This document shows, in pieces, positions 1 to 6,010 of a DNA stretch of 6,848 nucleotides. The stretch spans positions 1-6,848 of the forward strand of contig CAMVIO010000110.1 in NCBI GenBank assembly GCA_947167555.1, written 5' to 3'. The position numbers and the translations under genes are program-made. Source of the stretch: an uncultured Selenomonadales bacterium (GTDB taxonomy: Bacteria; Bacillota; Negativicutes; Selenomonadales; Selenomonadaceae). Each line of letters starts with the position of its first letter. The first letter of the stretch is position 1. Below the pieces are notes generated by a model. The model did not search any database, was not told where the DNA came from, and was given only the letters and a program-made list of their open reading frames with translations.

Positions 1-4
1 AAAG

Positions 5-1735
5 ATGCTCGCGCATTTTCGCCCGTCGTCGCCGTCGGCAGGAGAGAAGAAAGAAGCTCCCGCTGATAGCTGTCTCGCGATGAGCGTCCGTATCGGGCGT
101 ATCCGGCAAATCGCGGACAATCTTTCAGAGTATCTTGCTTCCTATAAAAAAGGCGCGCCGATGGAAGAAGCGCGTCGCTTCGGAGCAGCAATCAAGGTCT
201 TCGGCGCGCGCATGGAGGAGGCAAGCCGCGCTTCCGCCCGGACAGGGGAGACAAGGCAGCAGCAGATTCTTGAAGGATATCGGCTGATGGCTGACGCGGC
301 GGGGTTTCACGCGGAGGTCGGGCGCGCGATCAACGAGGGCGTGTCCGCGCCGGAGGCGGTGCTCGCGGCAAAGGAGAAAATGGCGGAGACCATGCTTTTG
401 CAGGAACGTGCCGGAGACCAGCGGGAAATCGGGCGGAGCCTCGCGCGGATACTGCTCGGCGTTCCCGAAACAGAGGCTTTTGACGACGGCACGCCGCTGA
501 TTCTCGTCGGAGACGAAATCTCGCCGGAGCAGATGGCGCGTTTCCCCGGCGAACGGCTCGCGGGCATCGTAGAGAGCGGCGGCAGCCCTTCCGGGCACGC
601 GGCGATTCTGGCGAGGATGCGCGGCGTTCCCGCGATCCTCGGTTACAAGGACGCGGCGAAGCTGCCGGACGGCGCGACGGCGATCATCGACGGGACAAAC
701 GGGAAAATTATTGTCGACCCATCCGAGGACGAGCTTCGCGCGGCGCGGGAAAAAATCGAAAAAGAACGGGAGACGGCGCGGCGTTTGCTGGAGGACCACG
801 GCCCCGTCGCGACGAAAGACGGCGTTTCCGTTACGCTGCGGGCGAATGTCGGAGCTCCGGAGGAGATTGAAGGGGCTGTAAAGATTGGCGCCGAGGGCGT
901 CGGTTTGTTCCGCTCGGAATTCTTGTTCCTTGGACGCGGGGAGCTTCCGTCGGAGGACGAGCAGGCGGACGCTTACATCCGCGCAGCCAAAGCCTGCGGG
1001 AAATACCCCTGCGTGATTCGGACACTAGACGCGGGCGGCGACAAGGACATTCCCGCAATCCGTCTGCCGAAGGAAGCGAACCCGTTCCTCGGCGTCCGCG
1101 CCATCCGCATCAGCCTCTCACATCCCGAATTGCTGGCGGCGCAGCTTCGCGCCATACTGCGGGCGGCGAAGAAAGGGAATGCCGCCTTGCTTTTGCCGAT
1201 GATCGTCGCCGCGGACGAAGTGGACGAAGTAAGAAAAGCGTTGGATTGCGAACGAGAAGCGCTTTTTGGCGGCGGAGGCGCCGCGCCCCGTCTGCCGGTC
1301 GGCGTCATGATCGAGACGCCCGCCGCCGCGCTCTCCGCCGCGACGCTCGCGAAACGCGCCGACTTTTTCAGCGTCGGAACCAATGATCTCATTCAATACA
1401 CGCTGGCAGCCGACAGGACCAACGCCGCGCTTTCCCACCTCGACGGGGCCTTCCATCCGTCGGTGCTTCGGCTGCTGAAAATGACCGTCGACGCCGCCGA
1501 CAAAACAAAAATTCCCGTGACCGTCTGCGGAGAAATGGCGGCGGATCCGATTGCCGTGCCGCTGCTTCTCGGCCTTGGCGTCAAAATCTTGAGCATGGCT
1601 CCGGCGATGCTGCCGAAAATCCGCGCCGTCGTCCGAAAGACGTCGCTGGCAGGCGCGCAGGCATTGGCGGAGGAAGCGCTGAACGCCGAGACCGCCGCTG
1701 AAGTGCGGGCACTGGCGGAAGCGGCGGCGCAATGA
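5..1735 (+). CDS. ptsI: Phosphoenolpyruvate-protein phosphotransferase (PTS Enzyme I), 5' end uncertain
   Basis: Cytoplasmic Enzyme I takes phosphate from PEP onto a histidine and passes it to HPr, the first step of PTS sugar uptake. Visible from the ATG at 5 (576 aa): an HPr-binding helical region at about 40-150 (ILEGY, ERAGDQREIG), the phosphohistidine loop with His198 in GSPSGHAAILAR, and a C-terminal PEP-binding TIM barrel. The barrel shows GLFRSEFLF (300-308), RTLDAGGDKDIP, NPFLGVRAIRIS, GVMIETPAAA, FFSVGTNDLIQYTLA and catalytic Cys508 in VCGEM. Length fits the family (about 570-575 aa). The residue before the active His is Gly instead of the usual Ser. The usual SPGIAIG-type N-terminal motif appears only as MSVRIGRI (26-33). 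The frame is open to the left edge, and neither the ATG at 5 nor that at 80 has a visible ribosome binding site, so the true start may lie outside or be affected by a frameshift. No HPr gene is in the window. Function is certain, start is not. Confidence 0.93.
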   Translation: MLAHFRPSSPSAGEKKEAPADSCLAMSVRIGRIRQIADNLSEYLASYKKGAPMEEARRFGAAIKVFGARMEEASRASARTGETRQQQILEGYRLMADAAGFHAEVGRAINEGVSAPEAVLAAKEKMAETMLLQERAGDQREIGRSLARILLGVPETEAFDDGTPLILVGDEISPEQMARFPGERLAGIVESGGSPSGHAAILARMRGVPAILGYKDAAKLPDGATAIIDGTNGKIIVDPSEDELRAAREKIEKERETARRLLEDHGPVATKDGVSVTLRANVGAPEEIEGAVKIGAEGVGLFRSEFLFLGRGELPSEDEQADAYIRAAKACGKYPCVIRTLDAGGDKDIPAIRLPKEANPFLGVRAIRISLSHPELLAAQLRAILRAAKKGNAALLLPMIVAADEVDEVRKALDCEREALFGGGGAAPRLPVGVMIETPAAALSAATLAKRADFFSVGTNDLIQYTLAADRTNAALSHLDGAFHPSVLRLLKMTVDAADKTKIPVTVCGEMAADPIAVPLLLGLGVKILSMAPAMLPKIRAVVRKTSLAGAQALAEEALNAETAAEVRALAEAAAQ

Positions 1736-1754
1736 ATACATTTGCAATTCATTG
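1730..1754. promoter_or_regulatory. Inverted repeat overlapping the purB -35 box, candidate operator
   Basis: CAATGAAT (1730-1737) and ATTCATTG (1747-1754) form a perfect 8-bp dyad with a 9-nt spacer. The left arm covers the ptsI stop codon and the right arm runs into the TTGACA -35 box of the downstream promoter. This placement suits a repressor site for purB-purA. It does not match the Bacillus PurR box as I know it, and the AT-rich arms could occur by chance. Binding is inference. Confidence 0.35.
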
Positions 1755-1780
1755 ACACCCTGCGGGGCGAATGTTATCAT
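1752..1780 (+). promoter_or_regulatory. Sigma-70-type promoter for purB-purA
   Basis: A consensus TTGACA (1752-1757) is followed after exactly 17 bp by TATCAT (1775-1780), with a TGT extended -10 element at 1772-1774. Transcription should start near 1786-1788, giving a leader of about 70 nt before purB. The match is nearly optimal, so this is probably a strong promoter whose output depends on control elements around it. Confidence 0.8.
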
Positions 1781-1793
1781 TATTCAGGAAGAC

Positions 1794-1833
1794 GCCCATC
1801 GGGCAGGTTGTTCCGATGGGCCTGTTTCTTTTG
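1794..1833 (+). terminator. Terminator-like hairpin in the purB leader (attenuator or ptsI terminator)
   Basis: GCCCATCGG (1794-1802) pairs perfectly with CCGATGGGC (1813-1821) across a 10-nt loop. The 3' arm is followed by a T-rich tract, CTGTTTCTTTTG. This is the shape of an intrinsic terminator, but it lies downstream of the purB promoter and just before the GGAGGAGG ribosome binding site. It could end ptsI transcripts, attenuate purB-purA transcripts, or both. I see no convincing alternative antiterminator fold and no purine riboswitch core in this short leader. The T tract is interrupted, so termination may be partial. Confidence 0.6.
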
Positions 1834-1856
1834 CAAAACGGAGGAGGAAACCTTAC

Positions 1857-3149
1857 ATGATTGAACGCTATACAAACCCGGAGATGGGAAAGCTCTGGTC
1901 GCTCAGGCACGAGTTTGAGGAAATCCTCGCGGTGGAGATCGCGGCCTGCGAGGCGATGGCGGAGCTCGGCGAGATTCCGAAGGAGGCGGCGAAGAATATC
2001 CGCGAGAAAGCGGACTTCGACCTTGACCGCGTCCACGAGATCGAGAAGGTCACGAATCACGACATCATCGCGTTTCTGACGAACGTGGCCGAGTACGTCG
2101 GCGACGATTCGAAATATATCCACAAGGGGCTGACCTCCAGCGACGTCAAGGACACCGCTCTCGGTGTGATGATGAAGAAGTCGGCGGATATCATCCTGGA
2201 CGATCTGAAAAAATTCCGCGCGGTGTTGGCGCGGCGCGCGGTGGAGTTCAAGCATACGCCCTGCATCGGGCGCACCCACGGCATCCATGCCGAGCCGATG
2301 ACCTTCGGTCTGAAGCTGCTGCTCTGGATGGACGAAGTGGATCGCGACATCGAGCGCGTCGAGCACGCGCAGAAGATTGTCGCGGTGGGCAAACTGTCCG
2401 GCGCGGTGGGCACCTACTCGAACATCGACCCGCGCATCGAGAAGATGGTCTGCGAGAAGCTGGGGCTGACGCCCGCGAAGCTCGCGACACAGGTCATCCA
2501 GCGCGACCGGCATGCCGAGTATATGACGACGCTGGCCATCGTCGCCAGCTCTTTCGAGAAGTTCGCGACGGAAGTCCGCAACCTCCAGCGCACCGACATC
2601 CGTGAAGCCGAGGAATATTTCAGCCCCGGACAGAAGGGCTCGTCGGCGATGCCGCATAAGCGCAACCCGATCACCTGCGAGCGCGTCGCGGGCATGGCGC
2701 GTCTCGTTCGCGGCAACGCGCTGGCGTCGATGGAGGACATCACCCTCTGGCATGAGCGGGATATTTCCCATTCGTCGGTCGAGCGCGTGATCCTGCCGGA
2801 CAGCACCATCAATGTCGATTACTGCGTGCGCAAGTTCACGAACATCATGGACAAGCTGCTCGTTTATCCGGACGCGATGCTCGCGAACATGAACAAGACC
2901 GGCGGACTGATCTACAGCCAGCGCATCCTGCTGGCCATCGTCTCGAAGGGCGTGCTCCGCGAGGACGCCTACGCATGGGTGCAGCGCAACGCCATGAAGC
3001 GCTGGCTCGAAAAAGAGGACTTCAAGACGAACGTGGAGAAGGACGCTGACATCACGAAATATCTGACGAAAGAGGAAATCGACGAGTGCTTTGATTACAA
3101 GTGGTTCCTGCGCAACGTCGATATGATTTTTGAACGGTTCGGCCTTTGA
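1857..3149 (+). CDS. purB: Adenylosuccinate lyase
   Basis: Cytoplasmic lyase of purine synthesis. It splits fumarate from SAICAR to give AICAR and from adenylosuccinate to give AMP. The 430-aa length equals that of the Bacillota enzyme. Family motifs in order: TNHD with His68, TSSDVKDTAL (93-102), GRTHGIHAEPMTFG with the catalytic-type His141 (138-151), QRDRHAEY (215-222), and the fumarate lyase signature GSSAMPHKRNP (261-271) carrying the mobile-loop serines 262-263. The start at 1857 is chosen because GGAGGAGG (about 1840-1847) sits 9 nt upstream and the protein begins MIERYTNPEMG as in homologues. The frame stays open 35 codons further upstream, but that stretch covers the promoter and leader hairpin. 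purA follows after 47 bp in the same direction, and PurB uses its product, so an operon is likely. Confidence 0.98.
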   Translation: MIERYTNPEMGKLWSLRHEFEEILAVEIAACEAMAELGEIPKEAAKNIREKADFDLDRVHEIEKVTNHDIIAFLTNVAEYVGDDSKYIHKGLTSSDVKDTALGVMMKKSADIILDDLKKFRAVLARRAVEFKHTPCIGRTHGIHAEPMTFGLKLLLWMDEVDRDIERVEHAQKIVAVGKLSGAVGTYSNIDPRIEKMVCEKLGLTPAKLATQVIQRDRHAEYMTTLAIVASSFEKFATEVRNLQRTDIREAEEYFSPGQKGSSAMPHKRNPITCERVAGMARLVRGNALASMEDITLWHERDISHSSVERVILPDSTINVDYCVRKFTNIMDKLLVYPDAMLANMNKTGGLIYSQRILLAIVSKGVLREDAYAWVQRNAMKRWLEKEDFKTNVEKDADITKYLTKEEIDECFDYKWFLRNVDMIFERFGL

Positions 3150-3196
3150 ATATACCGTTTAGACACAAAGCAAGAAAGCAAGAGGAGATGTAAGTC

Positions 3197-4483
3197 ATGC
3201 CAGCAGTTGAAGTTATGGGAACCCAGTGGGGCGACGAGGGAAAGGGCAAGATTGTCGATTACCTCGCGCAGCAGGCGGACGTCGTCGTCCGCTATCAGGG
3301 CGGCTCTAACGCCGGACATACCGTCTCGGTAAACGGCGAGGAGTACAAGCTTCGGCTTTTGCCCTCCGGCATCCTTTATAAAGGGACGTATTGCGTCGTC
3401 GCCAACGGCGTCGTCGTCGACCCGAAGGTCATGCTCGAGGAGATGGACGCGATGGAAAAGCGCGGCATCGACGTCTCGGGCATCCGCCTGTCGAACCGCG
3501 CCCATGTGGTGCTGCCCTATCACAGCCTGATGGACGGCCTCAGCGAGGAGCTTCTGGGCAAAGGCAAGATCGGAACCACGAAGCGCGGCATCGGTCCCTG
3601 CTATCAGGACAAGGCAAAGCGCATCGGCATCCGCGTCTGCGACTTGATGGACAAGGAGGAGTTCCGCAAGCGCCTGAAAGAAAACCTGCAGATCAAGAAT
3701 ATCGAGTTGGAGCGGCTTTATAAGCACGCGCCGCTCGATTACGATGAGATCCTGAAGGAATACGAGGGCTACGCTGAGCGTCTGCGGCCTTATGTCTGCG
3801 ACACCATCGCGTTCCTGAACGACGAACTGGCGGCGGACAAGAAGATCCTGTTCGAGGGCGCGCAGGCGACGATGCTGGACGTGGACTACGGCACTTATCC
3901 GTATGTCACCTCGTCGCATCCCGTTTCCGGCGGCATCGGCATTGGCGCCGGCGTCGCGCCGAACCGTCTTGACACCATCGTCGGCGTCGTCAAGGCATAC
4001 TGCACCCGCGTCGGCGAAGGCCCGTTCCCGACGGAGCAGCTGAATGAGGTCGGCGAAAAGCTTCGCGAGGCGGGGCACGAGTACGGCACCGTCACGGGAC
4101 GTCCGCGCCGCACCGGCTGGCTGGACGCCTTCGTCGTGCGCTACGCGGGACTTCTTTCCGGTATCGACTATATGGCGATCACGCGCCTCGACATCCTCGA
4201 CGGCTTCGACGAGATCAAGATGTGCGTCGGCTACAAGTACAAGGGCGAGAGGCTGAACGAGATCCCCGCGAGCCTGAAGGTTCTCGCCGAGGTCGAGCCG
4301 ATTTACGAGACCTTCAAGGGCTGGAAGCAGGACATCAGCGGCATCCGCGAGTACAAGAAGCTTCCCGAGGAGGCCCGCGTTTATCTGGAGCGTCTGGAGG
4401 AAGTCTCGGGCATCGCTCTCGGCATCGTCTCCGTCGGCCCGAACCGCGACCAGACGATCATCCTCGCCGACGATATTTTCTAA
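3197..4483 (+). CDS. purA: Adenylosuccinate synthetase
   Basis: GTP-dependent ligase that joins IMP and aspartate to adenylosuccinate, the committed step to AMP. The 428-aa length is normal. The N-terminal signature QWGDEGKGK (10-18) holds the catalytic Asp13, and NAGHT (38-42) holds His41, the same numbers as in E. coli. Further on are GTTKRGIGPCYQDKAKR (126-142, IMP contact and second family signature), LFEGAQATMLDVDYGTYPYVTSS (219-240), RVGEGPFPTE (271-280), the IMP/aspartate loop TGRPRRTGW (300-308), the guanine-contact region TRLDILDGF (329-337) and the C-terminal VGPNRDQTI (413-421). AGAGGAG at 3181-3187 gives a well-spaced ribosome binding site for the ATG at 3197. There is no promoter-like sequence in the 47-bp gap after purB, so it is probably transcribed with purB. 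I see no intrinsic terminator between purA and the tRNA promoter, so read-through into the tRNAs is possible. Confidence 0.98.
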   Translation: MPAVEVMGTQWGDEGKGKIVDYLAQQADVVVRYQGGSNAGHTVSVNGEEYKLRLLPSGILYKGTYCVVANGVVVDPKVMLEEMDAMEKRGIDVSGIRLSNRAHVVLPYHSLMDGLSEELLGKGKIGTTKRGIGPCYQDKAKRIGIRVCDLMDKEEFRKRLKENLQIKNIELERLYKHAPLDYDEILKEYEGYAERLRPYVCDTIAFLNDELAADKKILFEGAQATMLDVDYGTYPYVTSSHPVSGGIGIGAGVAPNRLDTIVGVVKAYCTRVGEGPFPTEQLNEVGEKLREAGHEYGTVTGRPRRTGWLDAFVVRYAGLLSGIDYMAITRLDILDGFDEIKMCVGYKYKGERLNEIPASLKVLAEVEPIYETFKGWKQDISGIREYKKLPEEARVYLERLEEVSGIALGIVSVGPNRDQTIILADDIF

Positions 4484-4522
4484 ACGCTTTCACAAAATCA
4501 CGTCACAACAAATTTATATTTC

Positions 4523-4552
4523 TTGACAAGCAGTTGCGATTTCCTATATACT
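4523..4552 (+). promoter_or_regulatory. Promoter of the tRNA operon
   Basis: TTGACA (4523-4528) is followed by TATACT (4547-4552, 18-bp spacer) or the overlapping TATATA (4545-4550, 16-bp spacer). It lies in an AT-rich gap about 30 bp before the first tRNA, so the transcript has a short 5' leader of about 20 nt to be trimmed. The rest of the 96-bp gap after purA (4484-4579) shows no gene or hairpin terminator. Confidence 0.8.
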
Positions 4553-4579
4553 ATACGAGCGTCCTTTAACGGCGCGGAC

Positions 4580-4655
4580 GGTTCACTAGCTCAGTTGGTA
4601 GAGCATCTGACTTTTAATCAGAGGGTCCCGGGTTCAAGTCCCGGGTGAGCCACCA
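4580..4655 (+). tRNA. tRNA-Lys (UUU)
   Basis: A complete 76-nt cloverleaf. Acceptor GGTTCAC pairs with GTGAGCC (one G-U), the D stem is GCTC/GAGC, the anticodon stem TCTGA/TCAGA encloses loop CTTTTAA with anticodon TTT at 4613-4615, and the T stem is CCGGG/CCCGG around TTCAAGT. The discriminator is A and CCA is encoded. First gene of a four-tRNA operon, 1 nt before tRNA-Glu. Confidence 0.98.
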
Positions 4656-4656
4656 T

Positions 4657-4731
4657 GGCGCGTTGGTCAAGTGGTTAAGACACCGCCCTTTCACGGCGGT
4701 AACATGGGTTCAAATCCCGTACGCGTCACCA
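4657..4731 (+). tRNA. tRNA-Glu (UUC)
   Basis: A complete 75-nt cloverleaf. Acceptor GGCGCGT pairs with ACGCGTC (one G-U), the anticodon stem CCGCC/GGCGG encloses CTTTCAC with anticodon TTC at 4690-4692, and the T stem is ATGGG/CCCGT (one U-G) around TTCAAAT. The discriminator is A and CCA is encoded. Only one base separates it from tRNA-Lys, so both must be cut from one precursor. Confidence 0.97.
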
Positions 4732-4736
4732 TTTTC

Positions 4737-4813
4737 GGCCCGGTAGTTCAGTTGGTTAGAATGCCGCCCTGTCACGGCGGAGATCATGGGTTCAAGTCCC
4801 ATTCGGGTCGCCA
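4737..4813 (+). tRNA. tRNA-Asp (GUC)
   Basis: A complete 77-nt cloverleaf. Acceptor GGCCCGG pairs with TCGGGTC (two G-U pairs), the anticodon stem CCGCC/GGCGG encloses CTGTCAC with anticodon GTC at 4771-4773, and the T stem is ATGGG/CCCAT around TTCAAGT. The discriminator is G, as expected for the aspartate identity, and CCA is encoded. The gap after tRNA-Glu is 5 nt. Confidence 0.98.
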
Positions 4814-4824
4814 TTGCGTGCTCT

Positions 4825-4839
4825 CCGTGCCATGCACGG
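4825..4839 (+). other. Small stem-loop in the tRNA-Asp/tRNA-Phe spacer
   Basis: CCGTGC (4825-4830) pairs perfectly with GCACGG (4834-4839) across the 3-nt loop CAT, in the 37-nt spacer between tRNA-Asp and tRNA-Phe. There is no T tract, so it is not an intrinsic terminator. It could be a processing signal or an RNA spacer structure, or chance in GC-rich sequence. Confidence 0.3.
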
Positions 4840-4850
4840 GCTAAATACAT

Positions 4851-4926
4851 GCCTCGGTAGCTCAGTTGGTAGAGCAAGGGACTGAAAATCCCTGTGTCAG
4901 CGGTTCGATTCCACTCTGAGGCACCA
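4851..4926 (+). tRNA. tRNA-Phe (GAA)
   Basis: A 76-nt cloverleaf. Acceptor GCCTCGG pairs with CTGAGGC (one G-U), the D stem is GCTC/GAGC, the anticodon stem AGGGA/TCCCT encloses CTGAAAA with anticodon GAA at 4884-4886, the discriminator is A and CCA is encoded. The T stem AGCGG/CCACT has one C-A mismatch in its middle pair (C at 4901 against A at 4913, tRNA positions 51 and 63). All other stems and invariant bases (TTCGATT loop) are intact, so it is probably functional. Last gene of the tRNA operon. Confidence 0.96.
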
Positions 4927-4935
4927 CGCGAAAAT

Positions 4936-4979
4936 AAAAACACGGCGCGCAGCGTTTTGCGAGCCGTGTTTTTGTTTTT
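4936..4979. terminator. Bidirectional intrinsic terminator between the tRNA operon and manA
   Basis: AAAAACACGGC (4936-4946) pairs with GCCGTGTTTTT (4963-4973). The loop may be shortened by CGC/GCG pairing. On the plus strand the hairpin is followed by GTTTTT, and on the minus strand by the T-run complementary to the A-rich left arm. It starts 10 nt after tRNA-Phe and lies 5 nt beyond the manA stop codon, so it can end both convergent transcripts. Confidence 0.88.
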
Positions 4980-4983
4980 GGAA

Positions 4984-5946
4984 TCATACCATTGTGACAA
5001 GAAGCCTTCCATGTCCGCGCAGCCAGTACGGGCCGAGGCCTGCGGGGACGAACAGGGAGTCTCCCTTTTCGAGGATTTCCTTTCCTCCGGCGTATTCGAG
5101 CTCCAGTATCCCTTCGAGCAACAGGACGGAGTGGAAAGTGGCGCGGCCTGTGAAGAGGTGGATACGGCCGTCCAAAGCCACATGATAGACGGTGAAGAAA
5201 TCGCAGGCGGCAAGCTGCCGCACTGTGTATTCCGCAAAGAAGTCCTGCGGCGGCGGCAAGATATACGGCGGCGTCGGCGCCAGGTTCAGGACGTCCAGGG
5301 CGCGGTCGATTTGCAGTTCGCGGGGCTTGCCGTCCCGGCCCAACCGCCCGTAATCGAAAATGCGGTAAGTCGTGTTCGCGTTCTGCTGGATTTCCGCGAG
5401 GGTGACGCCGGCTCCGACAGAGTGCAGCGTGCCCGCCTCGATCAGATGGACGTCGCCGGGGCGCGCGGGAATCCGGTTGCAGATTTCGAGAATCGAGCCG
5501 TCCTCGATGCGCTGACGAAGCTCCACTTTCGTGACCGGGCGCTTGACGCCGTGAATCAGCGTCGCTCCCGGTTCGGCGTCTACGACGTACCAAAGCTCGG
5601 TCTTGCCGGACTCGTCGTTTTCCCAGATTGCATTGTTGTTGTCGGGATGGACCTGTATCGAGAGGTCCTGCGCCGTGTCGATCAGCTTGATCAAAAGCGG
5701 GAAGTAAGTGACCCGCGCCGCGTGCGCGCCCGTGATACGGTCGCCCTCCATCGCGATGTAGCGGGAAAGTTCCATGCCTGCTGAAGGACCGTTGGCGATG
5801 ACGCTGCGCCCGTCTTTCCGGCAGGCGAGTTCCCAGCTTTCCGCGACGGTCGGAAGGTCCGTTTCCTTATGATATTTTTCCTTCAGATTCGTCCCGCCCC
5901 AAAGGTAATCCTTCAGCGGCGGAATCAGTTTCATCGGGTAAAGCAG
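4984..5946 (-). CDS. manA: Class I mannose-6-phosphate isomerase, probable CTG start
   Basis: Zinc-dependent cytoplasmic isomerase linking mannose-6-phosphate and fructose-6-phosphate, used for mannose catabolism or for making GDP-mannose precursors. Numbering from the ATG at 5934 (316 aa): LWGGTNL (11-17), IQVHPDNN with zinc ligands Gln94/His96 (93-100), KTELWY with ligand Glu113 (111-116), AGTLHSVGAG with ligand His171, and the active-site strand NTTYRIFDYGR (187-197). The C-terminal cupin is complete. This is the short Bacillus-like form (about 315-320 aa). That ATG lies 20 nt after GGAGG, too far for initiation. The in-frame CTG at 5946-5944 lies 8 nt after it and would give MLYPMKLIPPLKDYLWGG, closely resembling the usual MLYPLKF-type beginning of homologues. 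There is no ATG, GTG or TTG between it and an upstream in-frame TAA, so I use CTG, giving 320 aa. It converges on the tRNA operon. Confidence 0.93.
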   Translation of the reverse strand: MLYPMKLIPPLKDYLWGGTNLKEKYHKETDLPTVAESWELACRKDGRSVIANGPSAGMELSRYIAMEGDRITGAHAARVTYFPLLIKLIDTAQDLSIQVHPDNNNAIWENDESGKTELWYVVDAEPGATLIHGVKRPVTKVELRQRIEDGSILEICNRIPARPGDVHLIEAGTLHSVGAGVTLAEIQQNANTTYRIFDYGRLGRDGKPRELQIDRALDVLNLAPTPPYILPPPQDFFAEYTVRQLAACDFFTVYHVALDGRIHLFTGRATFHSVLLLEGILELEYAGGKEILEKGDSLFVPAGLGPYWLRGHGRLLVTMV

Positions 5947-5981
5947 GACGTTTCCCTCCCATTCGTTTTCTATAAAAAAAT

Positions 5982-6010
5982 ATTATACTCCTATTTTTCG
6001 GAAAAAACTA
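5982..6010 (-). promoter_or_regulatory. Probable manA promoter
   Basis: On the minus strand a perfect TATAAT lies at 5987-5982, placing transcription start near 5975 and leaving a leader of about 29 nt before the CTG start. At 17-bp spacing the -35 position (6010-6005) reads TAGTTT, a weak match. That hexamer ends directly at the TA flanking the inserted palindromic element, so the insertion defines the upstream edge of the promoter. Confidence 0.6.

Noticed and set aside
125..799. Long minus-strand open frames opposite ptsI (also 973-1392 and 1118-1780)
   Set aside because: They are antisense to a clear Enzyme I gene, show no recognisable motifs and are rich in Arg, Ala and Ser, as expected for mirror frames of GC-rich codons.
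1752..1856. 35-residue N-terminal extension of PurB in the same frame
   Set aside because: It would cover the promoter and leader hairpin, has no ribosome binding site, and homologues begin at MIERYT, which has a strong GGAGGAGG in front.
1781..1856. Purine riboswitch or T-box in the purB leader
   Set aside because: The leader of about 70 nt holds only one simple hairpin and lacks the three-way-junction core of purine riboswitches and the T-box sequence.
1749..2771. 340-codon minus-strand open frame opposite purB
   Set aside because: It lies wholly opposite the conserved purB sequence and has low-complexity composition typical of an antisense shadow.
3095..4078. 327-codon minus-strand open frame opposite purA
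   Set aside because: Antisense of invariant PurA motifs, with no family features of its own.
4580..4926. Possible integration site in the tRNA genes
   Set aside because: No integrase gene and no duplicated tRNA 3' end is visible. The array ends in its own terminator.
4862..5593. Minus-strand open frames entering the tRNA genes from manA (also 4710-5237)
   Set aside because: They overlap structural tRNA genes and the manA coding sequence in another frame, with Arg/Pro-rich translations.
4894..5784. 296-codon plus-strand open frame across the terminator and opposite manA
   Set aside because: It starts inside tRNA-Phe, runs through the terminator hairpin and is antisense to manA.
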